A stretch of DNA of 64,000 bases, taken from Microcoleus sp. FACHB-672. Lineage in GTDB: Bacteria > Cyanobacteriota > Cyanobacteriia > Cyanobacteriales > Oscillatoriaceae. The stretch is from NCBI RefSeq assembly GCF_014695725.1, contig NZ_JACJOU010000022.1, positions 124,001-188,000 on the forward strand. Direction: 5' to 3'. The notes below the pieces were generated by a model, which did not search any database, was not told the origin of the DNA, and was given only the letters and a program-made list of their open reading frames with translations. Every line of letters begins with the position of its first letter. Within the stretch, counting starts at the first letter, position 1. This document shows, in pieces, positions 51,401-61,420 of this stretch. The position numbers and the translations under genes were made by a program.

Positions 51401-53206
51401 TTAAGTCGTCAAGGCAGCCTCTGTTTGGTTCGCGCCCATTGCGCCAGAACCGATTGCCCCGGAATAGACCAAGCCTCGCTGCATATCCAGCGTCAGAATG
51501 GCCCCATCCCGAATCACTCGCGTGGCATTCTTCACGCCCACAATCACCGGCAAGCCCAGCCGCAAACCGATAACCGCCGCGTGAGAAGTCATGCTCTCAT
51601 CTTCAGTAATCACTGCTGCCGCCTTACGCATCGCCTCGACAAAATCAGCACTGGTGCGGGGGACAACCAAAATTTCCCCCGGGTTAAACGTCCCAATTTC
51701 CCCAGAACTGTGAGCCACCCGCGCCCGACCGCTGACAGCCCCATGCCCGATGCCGGTGCCCCGTCCTAGCACGGCAGTCACCACCTCAACTTTAACCAAA
51801 TCCGTTGAGCCAGAAACCCCTTGCAACGTGCCGGCGGTCATCACCACCAAATCCCCATCAGAGAGCAATAGCTTCTCCTGAGCCACATTCAGCGCCGCTT
51901 GGAACGTCTGAGCCGTTGACGGCAAATCGAGAACCAACAACGGCTTCACACCCCACACCAACTGCAACTGCCGCGCCACATCCACATGAGGCGTCACCGC
52001 TAAAATCGGCGTTGTGGGACGGAACTTGGAGACATTACGGGCAGTTGAGCCGGTTTTGGTGAGGGTCATAATTGCCGAGGCCGTCAACTGCTCAGCAATT
52101 TGGCCCACCGCCTGACTGATGGCATTGGGAATCGACCGGCCGGTTGCTTCTATCTTGCCCATATTGGATCTGATTTGCTCTCGCTCAATCCGCATGGCAA
52201 TTCGGGCCATCGTCTCCACAGCAGCAATTGGATATTTGCCCACCGCTGTTTCATTGGAGAGCATCACGGCATCCGTGCCATCAAGAATTGCATTCGCCAC
52301 ATCGGAAATCTCAGCCCGCGTCGGTCGAGGGCTGTTAACCATGCTATCTAACATCTGGGTGGCAGTGATCACAGGAATGCCCAAACGGTTAGAGGTGGCG
52401 ATCAACCGCTTCTGTAGAATTGGCACGTCCTCCGCCGGCAGTTCCACCCCCAAGTCACCTCTGGCAACCATCACGCCATTACTCAGGGACAAAATCGCTT
52501 CCATCTGTTCGATGGCTTCGTGCTTTTCAATCTTGACAATCACCGGCACCTGCTTGCCGGCATTAGAAATAATTTCTTTGATTTCCAGCACATCTTCCGG
52601 GTTACGCACAAAACTCAGCGCCACCCAGTCCACACCTTGATCCAAACCGAACAGCAAATCCTGCCGGTCTTTATCCGTTAACGCCTTAATCGATAAGTAA
52701 ACGCCCGGAAAATTAACACCTTTGTTGTTAGAAAGCGGGCCACCAACCACCACACGACAGTGCAGCTCATGGGCAGCGCGATCCACTTTTTCCACCCGCA
52801 TTTCGACTCTGCCATCATCCAGCATAATCACCGCGCCAGCCGGCACTTCATCAGCCAGTGGCTCATAAGTCACCGAAGAAATATGCTGGGTGCCAGGGAC
52901 TTGGCGACTGGTCAAAATGAAGGGATCGCCTTTTTCCAGCACGATTGGGCCGGTTTCAAAGCGCCCCAAACGAATTTTCGGGCCTTGCAAGTCTTGCAAA
53001 ATGCCCACCGGCTGGTTGAGTTCAAACGACAGCTGCCGGATTAAGCGAATACTGCGCTGATGATCGTCGTGACTACCGTGGGAAAAATTAAGTCTTAGGG
53101 TTGTAGCACCGGCTTCTATTAACGCCCGCAGCACCTCTGGGCTACTTGTGGCAGGGCCAATGGTGGCGACAATTTTAGTCCGACGCAGGGAGTTTCGCAA
53201 TTGCAT
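51401..53206 (-). CDS. pyk: Pyruvate kinase with C-terminal PEP-utiliser domain
   Basis: Pyruvate kinase transfers phosphate from PEP to ADP in glycolysis. The 601-residue protein begins KIVATIGPATSS and has LRLNFSHGSHDDH, the catalytic VIVKIEKHEAIE and MVARGDLGVELP, and ATQMLDSM. After the usual 480 residues comes an extra domain (about 505-590) like the swivelling phosphohistidine domain of PEP-utilising enzymes. It contains ITEDESMTSHAAVIGLRLGL followed by PVIVGV. This extension occurs in many cyanobacterial and Bacillus pyruvate kinases. The gene is divergent from the RNase Z gene across a 330-base spacer. Confidence 0.95.
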   Translation of the reverse strand: MQLRNSLRRTKIVATIGPATSSPEVLRALIEAGATTLRLNFSHGSHDDHQRSIRLIRQLSFELNQPVGILQDLQGPKIRLGRFETGPIVLEKGDPFILTSRQVPGTQHISSVTYEPLADEVPAGAVIMLDDGRVEMRVEKVDRAAHELHCRVVVGGPLSNNKGVNFPGVYLSIKALTDKDRQDLLFGLDQGVDWVALSFVRNPEDVLEIKEIISNAGKQVPVIVKIEKHEAIEQMEAILSLSNGVMVARGDLGVELPAEDVPILQKRLIATSNRLGIPVITATQMLDSMVNSPRPTRAEISDVANAILDGTDAVMLSNETAVGKYPIAAVETMARIAMRIEREQIRSNMGKIEATGRSIPNAISQAVGQIAEQLTASAIMTLTKTGSTARNVSKFRPTTPILAVTPHVDVARQLQLVWGVKPLLVLDLPSTAQTFQAALNVAQEKLLLSDGDLVVMTAGTLQGVSGSTDLVKVEVVTAVLGRGTGIGHGAVSGRARVAHSSGEIGTFNPGEILVVPRTSADFVEAMRKAAAVITEDESMTSHAAVIGLRLGLPVIVGVKNATRVIRDGAILTLDMQRGLVYSGAIGSGAMGANQTEAALTT

Positions 53207-53539
53207 GAATTCAAGTCCAGGGGGGGTAGATATAGAGTCGAAAGGTTCCCCTAATATTTGGCTAGTTTCTCATTATCAACCACACAGTTGATGCACTGGC
53301 AACAATTTATGCGGTTCTTGAGGGCAACAGCCTGCCGGTGGTTCCTCTCGATAGGGTGGGAAATCGAATTGGCTGACTTAACTGACAATCCTTGAGTTCT
53401 GACTCTCTTGGCAGCAGTGTTAAAATTTGTTAGGTAAATAGATGTACCAAATTTTTGGTCATCAACTCCACACATAAGCAACTTAGGGTTTACCCATAAA
53501 CTCAAAGAATGCTCAACTTAAACTGGGTTGGCTGAGTTA
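53207..53539. promoter_or_regulatory. Divergent pyk / rnz spacer
   Basis: These 333 bases must hold promoters for pyk (leftward) and rnz (rightward). A GGGGGG run lies just before the pyk start. The 84-codon minus-strand frame inside has no recognisable product. Confidence 0.45.
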
Positions 53540-54505
53540 GTGCAAATAACATTTTTAGGAACGAGTTCCGGTGTCCCGACACGCTCTCGCAACGTTTCGA
53601 GCGTCGCCTTGCGTTTGCCCCAACGGGCTGAAGTTTGGCTATTTGACTGCGGGGAAGGCACCCAGCACCAAATTCTTCGCAGTGATATCAAAATCAGCCA
53701 ACTAACCCGCATTTTTATCACCCATATGCACGGTGACCACATTTTCGGTTTGATGGGACTACTGGCTAGTGTAGGACTTGCCGGTAATCCCAACCGAATT
53801 GATATTTATGGGCCAACCGGCTTAGAAGATTATCTCAGAGCTTGCCAGCGTTATTCTCATACTCATTTTTCTTACCCGATTAAAGTCCACAAGTCTCAGC
53901 CGGGATTACTCTATGAAGATGAAGAGTACACGGTGAGCTGCGGGCGCTTGGAACACCGTGTCACTGCCTATGGCTACCGGGTGACAGAAAAAGACCGGCC
54001 CGGGCATTTTAATGTCGAACAAGCTAAGGCGCTGGGTATTCCCTCTGGCCCTATTTACGGCCAACTGAAACGCGGAGAAACTGTGACGCTGCCGGATGGG
54101 CGAAAAATTAATGGCGCTGAACTTTGTGGGCCGGAACAAGTGGGTCGCAAAATTGCCTACTGTACTGACACGGTTTATTGTGAGGGGGCCGTCGAACTGG
54201 CACGGGATGCAGACGTTTTAATTCACGAAGCCACGTTTTCTCATCAAGATGCTCAGATGGCGATTGATCGCTTGCACTCAACTTCCACAATGGCGGCGCA
54301 AGTAGCTTTGGGGGCGCAGGCTAAGCAATTGCTGATGACTCATTTCAGCCCTCGTTACGCCCCTGGCAATAATATTGTGCTGGACGATTTGCTGCAAGAA
54401 GCCCGCGCTATTTTTCCGAATACGGCAATGGCTTCTGATTTCTTCACCTATGAGGTGCCGCGCCGGCAGTCTCTAGAATTGGCGGCAACCAAAAACTCCT
54501 TGTAA
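53540..54505 (+). CDS. rnz: Ribonuclease Z
   Basis: RNase Z removes the 3' trailer of tRNA precursors, needed here because the tRNA-Thr gene does not encode CCA. The 321-residue metallo-beta-lactamase protein has QITFLGTSSGVPTRSRNVS at the start, the metal site THMHGDHIFG (residues about 60-69), the exosite-like arm, YCTDT near residue 206, and LLMTHFSPRY near the end. I chose the GTG at 53540, which gives the family's MQITFLGTSSG start. The TTG at 53528 would add four residues. The conserved HEATFSH phrase is also present. Confidence 0.93.
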   Translation: MQITFLGTSSGVPTRSRNVSSVALRLPQRAEVWLFDCGEGTQHQILRSDIKISQLTRIFITHMHGDHIFGLMGLLASVGLAGNPNRIDIYGPTGLEDYLRACQRYSHTHFSYPIKVHKSQPGLLYEDEEYTVSCGRLEHRVTAYGYRVTEKDRPGHFNVEQAKALGIPSGPIYGQLKRGETVTLPDGRKINGAELCGPEQVGRKIAYCTDTVYCEGAVELARDADVLIHEATFSHQDAQMAIDRLHSTSTMAAQVALGAQAKQLLMTHFSPRYAPGNNIVLDDLLQEARAIFPNTAMASDFFTYEVPRRQSLELAATKNSL

Positions 54506-54699
54506 TAATCATTGCCTCGGATTATCACCCGATGTGTTTGCCGGCACATTCATTTGACATTGTCAGTGTTTAATTGATTCGCCCTTCTGAAATAAAACTT
54601 AACAAATCTGCCTTCAGGGAGATCCAACAACCCGACTCTGTAGCTTATTAGGTAGAGATGCTTAAAAAAATACGTTCAGAGCGAGTCAGAGGAAACACC

Positions 54700-55725
54700 A
54701 TGCGATTACTGCTCGGCGGACTGATTGTAAGCTTGGGATTGTGGGCAATGCCGGCACAAGCCCAAGTCTCAGATGCTCAAGTCGGGGCACTCGTAGAAGC
54801 CTTGCGGCAGGCAGCGCCCGATACTGGCACCGCAAATGATGGACTTTACAGCGCTTGGCAAATCAAGCCAGAGAATATCCCCCGGTGGTCGAGACTTTGC
54901 ATCGGCAGGGAACTCACACCGACACAGTTTGAAACGAGTCCGGTGACAGCGCGCGGCATTTTGGTCTGTGTCATGCGAGATGTATTAAAAGACGAGTACC
55001 AAGCCGGCGGCCAAAATGAGTCAACTGCAGTGCTTCGCGCCGCCTCGTGGTGGATGACCGGCGACCCGACCCAGTACAGCAGCGCCACAATTTCCCCATA
55101 CACCCAAAGAGTTCTGCAATTCTACCAGCAGCAACGCGCTCAAACACCGGCTAATTCAAATCCCACAGCGCCGGCTAACGCAAATCCCACAGCAGCGCCG
55201 GCAAACGCGAACCCAACAGCAGCGCCAGCAAACGCAAATCCTACAGCACCGGCCAATTCAAATCCCACAGCGCCGGCTAACACGAACCCAACAAGGCCGG
55301 CTAATTCAAATCCCACAGCGCCAGCAAACTCAAATCCCACAGCACCAGCTAACGCAAATCCCAACGCGAACCCAACAAGGCCGGCTAATTCAAATCCCAC
55401 AGCGCCAGCAAACTCAAATCCTACAGCGCCGGCTAACGCAAATCCTAACGCGAACCCAACAAGGCCGGCTAATTCAAATCCCACAGCGCCAGCCAATTCA
55501 AATCCCACAGCGCCAGCTAACGCGAACCCAACAGCGCCGGCTAATTCAAATCCCACAGCGCCAGCTAACGCAAATCCCAACGCGAACCCAACAGGGCCGA
55601 CCAATTCAAATCCCACAGCGCCGGCCAATTCAAATCCTACAGCGCCAGCTAACGCAAATCCCACAGCGCCAGCTAACGCAAATCCCAGCGCAAATCCCAC
55701 AGGGCCGGCTAACCAACTACGCTAA
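54700..55725 (+). CDS. Secreted protein with a long PANSNPTA-type repeat tail
   Basis: The 341-residue protein starts with a signal peptide (MRLLLGGLIVSLGLWAMPAQAQ). A globular domain of about 120 residues with paired Cys follows (LCIGREL and LVCVMRD), then a tail of about 190 residues made of PANSNPTA-, PANANPTA- and PANPNANPT-like units. At the DNA level the units are 21-24 bases long and tandem (55141-55715). I chose ATG 54700 because AGAGGAAA lies seven bases upstream; the frame also opens at 54658. The Pro/Asn/Ala tail is probably an extended spacer across the wall. I do not recognise the globular domain. Confidence 0.8.
   Translation: MRLLLGGLIVSLGLWAMPAQAQVSDAQVGALVEALRQAAPDTGTANDGLYSAWQIKPENIPRWSRLCIGRELTPTQFETSPVTARGILVCVMRDVLKDEYQAGGQNESTAVLRAASWWMTGDPTQYSSATISPYTQRVLQFYQQQRAQTPANSNPTAPANANPTAAPANANPTAAPANANPTAPANSNPTAPANTNPTRPANSNPTAPANSNPTAPANANPNANPTRPANSNPTAPANSNPTAPANANPNANPTRPANSNPTAPANSNPTAPANANPTAPANSNPTAPANANPNANPTGPTNSNPTAPANSNPTAPANANPTAPANANPSANPTGPANQLR
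55141..55715 (+). repeat. Tandem 24-base coding repeat (PANSNPTA units)
   Basis: Units such as CCGGCTAATTCAAATCCC plus ACAGCG recur about two dozen times with small variants, alternating Ser and Ala and including NPNANPT variants. The region probably varies in copy number. The opposite strand stays open for 186 codons only because of the repeats. Confidence 0.9.
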
Positions 55726-55731
55726 AACATT

Positions 55732-55757
55732 GGAGGTGATCACACCGGCGATCGCCT
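55732..55757 (+). terminator. Stem-loop between convergent genes
   Basis: GAGGTGATC and GATCGCCTC pair around an ACACCGGC loop, ending at an HIP1-like GCGATCGC. It sits between the repeat protein and the converging SH3-like protein. No T-run follows, so termination is uncertain. Confidence 0.4.
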
Positions 55758-55782
55758 CTCAAGCTAGTTATCTAGAACTGCC

Positions 55783-56604
55783 TTAATTACCATTACCGGG
55801 CAGGAAGTAACGCAACCGCCATTGACCTTGGGAACGCACAAAGCTCACCCGGTAATCATTTTCCTCATCATAGACGTACTGGTTCAAAATCCAGCCCTGC
55901 TGACCGTTCCGCAGCCTCACCGGCGTCCAACCGCTGAGTGGATCAGCTTGCATTCTTTCCGCCGTACATACCGGCAAACTGTTATAACCCTGAGAGTCAA
56001 ACGCAACATAATCGTTAGACACAGAACCGATAATTCGGCCCCCCATTCCCGGCTCAGCTCGGACGTTAACATTTTGCCCGATAATCGCCAAGTGGCCGAT
56101 ATTAGGCCGATCAGGTCGGATCGACTGCTTCACCGGCTTGATATCTGGGCACACCCACACACTCGATCTCGGTTCGTTTTCAGGAATCTGCGCTTGGGAG
56201 TCAATGCCACATCCTTGATTCACCGCCTTGGTCATGTAACTCCAGAATTTAGACTGGTTGTTGTTAATGTTGTAGCTGTCCAGATTAAGCGTACCCCCGT
56301 AACTCCATTGAGTTTGGGGCATGACAAGTGCCTGAACAAATTCTGTATCTGTCCTCTGAATGGCATCTCCTAGGCGCTGGCGGAACTGGGAGAATTCACT
56401 TGCTTGAGACCTATTCTCTGACGAATTCTCCACAACTGCTATAAACGGTTCAGGGATTGGCTCTTCTGCCTTCGATACGGGTTTCAGGGTTTGAGCCTTC
56501 GGCGTTAGTTCTGTCGTGGTGCGGTAGGCAACACTTGCCATCGTGCTTGCAGCCATCGTTACCGCAGCAACCAGTGCGATCATCAAAATATGGTAGCGTT
56601 TCAT
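55783..56604 (-). CDS. Secreted protein with SH3-like domain
   Basis: The 273-residue protein has an N-terminal signal or anchor helix (about residues 5-25). A variable linker follows, then a domain of unknown kind with two Cys (NQGCGIDS and VWVCPD). An SH3b-like domain (about 170-245) has the typical GQNVNVRAEPGMGGRIIGSV followed by GWTPVRLRNGQQGWILNQYV. The short C-terminal strand runs to WRLRYFLPG. SH3b domains bind cell-wall or protein ligands. It converges on the repeat-tail protein at 54700-55725. Both are predicted to be secreted, but a functional link is not shown. Confidence 0.82.
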   Translation of the reverse strand: MKRYHILMIALVAAVTMAASTMASVAYRTTTELTPKAQTLKPVSKAEEPIPEPFIAVVENSSENRSQASEFSQFRQRLGDAIQRTDTEFVQALVMPQTQWSYGGTLNLDSYNINNNQSKFWSYMTKAVNQGCGIDSQAQIPENEPRSSVWVCPDIKPVKQSIRPDRPNIGHLAIIGQNVNVRAEPGMGGRIIGSVSNDYVAFDSQGYNSLPVCTAERMQADPLSGWTPVRLRNGQQGWILNQYVYDEENDYRVSFVRSQGQWRLRYFLPGNGN

Positions 56605-57516
56605 CTTAGTTTTTTATGGAAGTAAATTGGGAGAAGTGCAGCCATCTTGTCCCATGCCATTGACTCTGGAATTCCTGAACGGTTGGAGCCGGCTGCTCCC
56701 CTATTCCTTAATAAAGGTATGCAATTTATCTAAGAAACGACTTCACCCACATTTCTCACCCAATCGGGTGATTTTTAAATTCTTAAAATGTGCAGTATTT
56801 GCTAAAAATGTTTTTATGACGTCAGATCTACTATCTAAAGAAACAAAAGTTCTTGCGATTTTCAAAACTTTTATTAACCGATTAGCTATGAATACTCTAA
56901 TTTTCGCGCCAAGGTATTCGTATTTACACGGTAAAAGGATTTGAAGGTAATTTTTATAGCAGTGTTTGCTCGGTTTACTGCCGGCTAAAATTTGCAACCG
57001 ACGCTAAACCGATTTAGGTGAGTGATCTTATTTTCTTTAAAAAGATTAAGATATTTTAATTTTTTAGAAAATTAACCCTGATTTCAATATTAATCTTTAT
57101 TTTAGAATTAGATTAGTTTAAAATATAATGTCATTCTGTATCCAGAATGCAAAGTTCACTTCCTATATTCTTAGAAACTAGCAAAGTGGGTAAAGTACAG
57201 AAGCATCGGCTCTGAGTAAAGAGGTAGATACTTTAAACTGTCTCCTCAGGAGAAAAACGTGGTTGCCAACAACTTTTTTTTCAAGCCGGCCCTAAGTTCA
57301 GTGAACTTCTCATCCGCCCTTGAAACTACGTTTAAACGATCAAAACCTTTTTTCAATCTTTAAAAATCAGGCTTAGCAACAACTGACAGAATCCCAAGGC
57401 ATAGTGGGTAGGAGCTGACACAGGCTCTCTATCTAATCATCTATAATAAAAGTTACACGAGCCGAATATAACATAACTTAGAGAAAAAAAGGCATCTCAA
57501 GTTTTCTCAAGTAAAG
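56605..57516. other. AT-rich spacer without a supported gene
   Basis: About 910 AT-rich bases. Frames of up to 105 codons occur on both strands but none has a recognisable product or ribosome site. The right end should contain the promoter of the hybrid kinase gene. A TGCATTCTGGATACAGAATG palindrome-like string lies near 57130-57150. Confidence 0.4.
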
Positions 57517-60240
57517 ATGCACAAAAATAGTGATAACTCCTTAAAGCAAGCGAATTCAAATATCAATTGGCCAAGTCTTCAAATGACAAACAATGACGAA
57601 TTATTAAAATTACATCAGCGGATAGCCGAGTTAGAGCAGACATTACTTGATCGCCGGCAGGTGGAGGACGCGCTGCATCAACGTGTGGAAACCTACGAAC
57701 AGATTCTGGACGCTTTGCCTAATTTGGTAACGTGCAAAGACGCGGAATCTCGCCTGCTCTATGCCAACAAAGCATTTGGCGATTTTTATGGATTGACATG
57801 GGAACAACTTCGCAGTGCTGATTTAACAGCCGATCTCTTCAATAATAGTGACTTTACCCAAGAGTCGATTGTGGATGACACTTATATACTGGAAACCGGG
57901 CAAATAATTCACATCCCGGAAGACGCTGTCACCCGTTCCGATGGGCAAGTCCATTTGTTTAATACGATTAAAGTTCCTATTTTTAATGATGAAGGAAAAG
58001 TTGTCAGGATTGTTGACTCTTCTCACAAAATTTTAGCGACAAAACACCTAGAAACAGCGCTGGCAGAGATCAGTGCAGAGCCAGCAATTGGGGAGAATGA
58101 GCAGACAGCCCAATTAACCAATACAATCACTTATTTGAGTAGCCAGATTATTGAGCGCAAGCAGGCGGAAGAATCGCTTCAATCTCTGATCGCAGCAACT
58201 GCCTCAGTAACGAGCAAAGAATTTTATCCGGTATTTGCACAGTATCTCGCACAAGCGCTTGGGGTTCGCTACGTTATCGTGGCAGAAGCATCAGCCTGGG
58301 AGGGAGAGACGCCGGTTAGAGCCAAAGTTATTTCATTTTGGGCGACTGATCAGCTAGGGGAGAACTTTGAGTATGACTTAGTAAATACTCCTTGCGAAAG
58401 CATCTTTAGAAAAGAAACTCTGCAGGAAAAACAAGGAATTAGTTGCTACTCGCAAAATGTGCAATCATTCTTCCCTAAAGGTGAAGCATTGGCTGCTTTA
58501 GGCGGGGAGTCTTTCTTGGGAGTTGCCCTTATAGATTCAACCTCAGGTAAGTCAATTGGTCATATTTGCTTTATTGATGATAAACCCCTGATGCAAGAGG
58601 AACGGGCTAAAGCAATTATGGCTATTTTTGCCGCAAGGGTGACAGCAGAAATGGAGCGTCAACGGGCTGAGGAAGCTTTACAGCAATCACAAATGCAATT
58701 GCAACTCTCCCACCAAAAATTAGAAGATTATAACCGAACGTTAGAAGAAAAAGTGGAAGAGAGAACGCAACAGTTGCAGGAGCAAAATGCGCTTTTGCAA
58801 CGACAGATTTGCGAACGGCAAAAAGCCGAAGAAGCTGCTCAATCTGCCAACCAGGCGAAAAGCCGCTTCCTTGCCAGCATGAGTCATGAACTGCGAACTC
58901 CTCTTAATGGCATCTTGGGTTACGCCCAAATTCTCAAACGAGATCAAACATTAAACGAGCAGCAAAAACATGGTTTAGGCATTATTCATCAGTGTGGTGA
59001 ACACTTATTAACTCTGATTAACGATATCTTAGATATTTCTAAAATTGAAGCTCAGAAAATGGAACTTCATCCCAGTAATTTTCATTTTCTAGAATTTTTA
59101 GAAGGAATTGTAGAAATTTTTCGGGTTCGGGCTGAACAAAAAGGAATATCCTTGAGATACGAGCAACACGAATCACTGCCGGCAGGCGTCCAGGGAGATG
59201 AAAAACGGTTGCGGCAAATATTAATTAACTTACTCGGTAATGCCATAAAGTTTACTGATGCCGGTGAAGTTGCATTTCAAGTCAGCTATCAGGAAGACAA
59301 AATTCGCTTTCTGGTAAAAGACACCGGCATTGGGATGACACCTGAACAATTAGAAGAGATATTTTTGCCATTTCATCAAGTCGGACATTCTCATCGGCAA
59401 ATAGAAGGAACCGGCTTGGGGCTGGCAATTACTCATCAATTAGTCCAAATGATGGGCGGCGAACTTAAAGTGAACAGTGTTTTAAATCAAGGCAGCGTAT
59501 TTTACTTTGATTTAAACTTGCCAGAAGTTTCGGACTGGGTCTATTTCACCCAAGGAGATGAAGGAAAAATTATTGCGTATAAAGGCACTAAACAAAAAAT
59601 TTTGGTAGCAGATGACCATGAAGAAATTAGAGCGCTTATGGTGAATATGCTCTCGCATTTGGGATTTGAAATATTGGAAGCTACCGATGGTCAAGAATGT
59701 TTAAACAAAGCGCTTGAAGTTAAGCCGGATCTGATTTTAATGGATTTGATGATGCCGGTGATGAGCGGTTTAGAAGCGACTCGTCGGTTACGAAATTTAA
59801 CAGAACTCGCCGGCACGATCATCATTGCGACATCTGCCAGTGTTTTTGACTTCAACCGGCAAAAAAGTTTAGAGTCCGGTTGCAATGATTTTCTACCTAA
59901 GCCCATCCTCATTCAGGAGCTTTTAGAAAAATTACGGGTTCACTTGGCACTAGAATGGGTTTATGAAGAGAGAAGTGCTGCATCTGAGGTGAAATCCCCT
60001 TCGCCGACAATCGCGCCGGCAGAAGCTCTCATTGCTCCCTCAGCCGAAGAATTGGCTGTCCTGTTCGATCTTGCAATGATGGGCGATCTGAGAGGCATTA
60101 TGGAGCGAGCCACTCAGTTAGAGGAAATGAATGAGGATTGGGTGCCATTTGCATCAAACTTGCGTCAATTAGCCAAAGGTTTTAAAGAGAAAAAGATTCT
60201 CTATCTGATCGAACAGTATATGAATCCGCAAAAAGTGTGA
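57517..60240 (+). CDS. PAS-GAF hybrid sensor histidine kinase with receiver
   Basis: The 907-residue soluble protein has, in order, a coiled coil, a PAS domain (about 60-180), a GAF domain (about 225-390), a coiled coil (about 390-440), a kinase core, and a receiver (about 690-810). The phosphoacceptor is His 457 (SHELRTPLNG), with N box LLGNAIKFTD, G1 VKDTGIGM and G2 GTGLGLAI. The receiver has DDHEEIRALM, the phosphoacceptor Asp 743 (LILMDLMMP) and FLPKP. A C-terminal helical module (LRGIMERATQLEEMN...LRQLAKGFKEKKIL) of about 60 residues follows. It is the head of a cluster of related two-component genes. The degenerate gene at 60708 shares its receiver and tail module. Confidence 0.93.
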   Translation: MHKNSDNSLKQANSNINWPSLQMTNNDELLKLHQRIAELEQTLLDRRQVEDALHQRVETYEQILDALPNLVTCKDAESRLLYANKAFGDFYGLTWEQLRSADLTADLFNNSDFTQESIVDDTYILETGQIIHIPEDAVTRSDGQVHLFNTIKVPIFNDEGKVVRIVDSSHKILATKHLETALAEISAEPAIGENEQTAQLTNTITYLSSQIIERKQAEESLQSLIAATASVTSKEFYPVFAQYLAQALGVRYVIVAEASAWEGETPVRAKVISFWATDQLGENFEYDLVNTPCESIFRKETLQEKQGISCYSQNVQSFFPKGEALAALGGESFLGVALIDSTSGKSIGHICFIDDKPLMQEERAKAIMAIFAARVTAEMERQRAEEALQQSQMQLQLSHQKLEDYNRTLEEKVEERTQQLQEQNALLQRQICERQKAEEAAQSANQAKSRFLASMSHELRTPLNGILGYAQILKRDQTLNEQQKHGLGIIHQCGEHLLTLINDILDISKIEAQKMELHPSNFHFLEFLEGIVEIFRVRAEQKGISLRYEQHESLPAGVQGDEKRLRQILINLLGNAIKFTDAGEVAFQVSYQEDKIRFLVKDTGIGMTPEQLEEIFLPFHQVGHSHRQIEGTGLGLAITHQLVQMMGGELKVNSVLNQGSVFYFDLNLPEVSDWVYFTQGDEGKIIAYKGTKQKILVADDHEEIRALMVNMLSHLGFEILEATDGQECLNKALEVKPDLILMDLMMPVMSGLEATRRLRNLTELAGTIIIATSASVFDFNRQKSLESGCNDFLPKPILIQELLEKLRVHLALEWVYEERSAASEVKSPSPTIAPAEALIAPSAEELAVLFDLAMMGDLRGIMERATQLEEMNEDWVPFASNLRQLAKGFKEKKILYLIEQYMNPQKV

Positions 60241-60707
60241 GAACTTCCATTTAGTTTATCCTCTTACGAGGGCTAGCTTAAAAATATTTAGGTTTATATC
60301 GGCTGAAGTTTACTGCGCGTCTGTGGACTTCTAGCAGCCGTTCTTAAAGAATTCGCATTGCCAGCCCCTCTCTACAGGATGAAAAGGCAGGAAGCTATCA
60401 AGGGCAAATCGCGAATGTTTAGTTTTATTTAGGTTTTGAGAATTTATATCTTCAGTGGGAATTCTAAAAAAACAACCGATTATGCAATGCTTTGGTTGCA
60501 CTTGAGTTCTTTTATAAAAACAGTATCAGCACCGGCACTAACCGGGTGCATCGGGCAACAAAACACCCTTCTGTTTAAACCTTGAACTGATTAATGTAGC
60601 AAATCTTAACTGAAAATTTGGCTAACTTTAGCGTCCGCCAAGCAAAACTCGAAAATCAAAATTGTTCGCCATTGATAGGATTCTGTAGCCCCAGAGGAGG
60701 AAAGCTT
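60241..60707. other. Spacer between kinase gene and degenerate receiver gene
   Basis: No gene is supported in these 467 bases. The frame of the next protein is open back to 60618, but the strong ribosome site is at 60694-60700, just before the GTG at 60708. Confidence 0.4.
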
Positions 60708-61406
60708 GTGAGTGATGAAGTCAAGCCGGCAAAACCAAGAAACTGCCGGACAGAGGGCAAACAAATGGGGCTGGTTGCGGATTTGCCCCAAAGCTGGCAT
60801 CGCACAGTTTTTCTCTTCCTCGCCTCCTGTGTGCCGGTGCTAATTTACTGGGGTTTAGGGCTAGTCGAGTTTTATCACACTTCTATCCGTTCACACCGAC
60901 TGAGTGAGGTGTGTCAGTTTAAACCCGATATAATTTTTATAAACTTGGTGATGCGAGTAATCAACAGATTAACAGCTACCCAGCAGATGAGCTTGTTGGC
61001 GACATTCAACGGAGTTACCATTATTGCCCTTTCGGCTCGCGTTTTTGATTTCGAGCAGCAGCAGAGCCGGCACGCTGGTGATCACGGTTTTCTCTCCAAA
61101 CCAGTGGTAAAAACCGATCTTTTAGAAACATTGCGTTCGCACTTAATGTTGGAATGGGTTTATCAAAAGCGAGAAAGCTCTAGCGTTTTTTCTTCTCTAG
61201 ACTCAGGATTTGACAAGCAGCAATCAAGCGTCGCTTCGCCGGCACAGAAAGTTTCAGTGACGCTTGTACCCGCCTTCAGAGGCATTGTAGAGCGAGCTAC
61301 CCGACGAGAGGCGAGGGATTATCAGCAAAGGCTGCCGGCTGTCACCCATCTTCGCCAACTCGTCAAAGGCTTTAAAGCGCAACAAATTTTAGAGTGTGTG
61401 ACCTAA
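60708..61406 (+). CDS. Degenerate receiver-like protein
   Basis: The protein (232 residues) is a diverged shortened relative of the hybrid kinase's receiver and tail. KPDIIFINLVM aligns with KPDLILMDLMM, so the phosphoacceptor Asp is replaced by Asn (residue 79). The Lys is kept in GFLSKPVV, and the tail aligns as FRGIVERATRREARD...LRQLVKGFKAQQIL. Before the receiver there is a hydrophobic stretch (VFLFLASCVPVLIYWGL). A very strong GAGGAGG site eight bases before the GTG supports real translation. It may be a phosphorylation-independent receiver or a decaying copy. It ends 14 bases before the next kinase start. Confidence 0.6.
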   Translation: MSDEVKPAKPRNCRTEGKQMGLVADLPQSWHRTVFLFLASCVPVLIYWGLGLVEFYHTSIRSHRLSEVCQFKPDIIFINLVMRVINRLTATQQMSLLATFNGVTIIALSARVFDFEQQQSRHAGDHGFLSKPVVKTDLLETLRSHLMLEWVYQKRESSSVFSSLDSGFDKQQSSVASPAQKVSVTLVPAFRGIVERATRREARDYQQRLPAVTHLRQLVKGFKAQQILECVT

Positions 61407-61420
61407 TATTCGAGGCATCA

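Noticed and set aside
55140-55700. 186-codon minus-strand frame (GFALAGAVGFEL repeats)
   Set aside because: It is the exact antisense of the tandem repeat tail, whose units are multiples of three, so the opposite strand stays open by construction.
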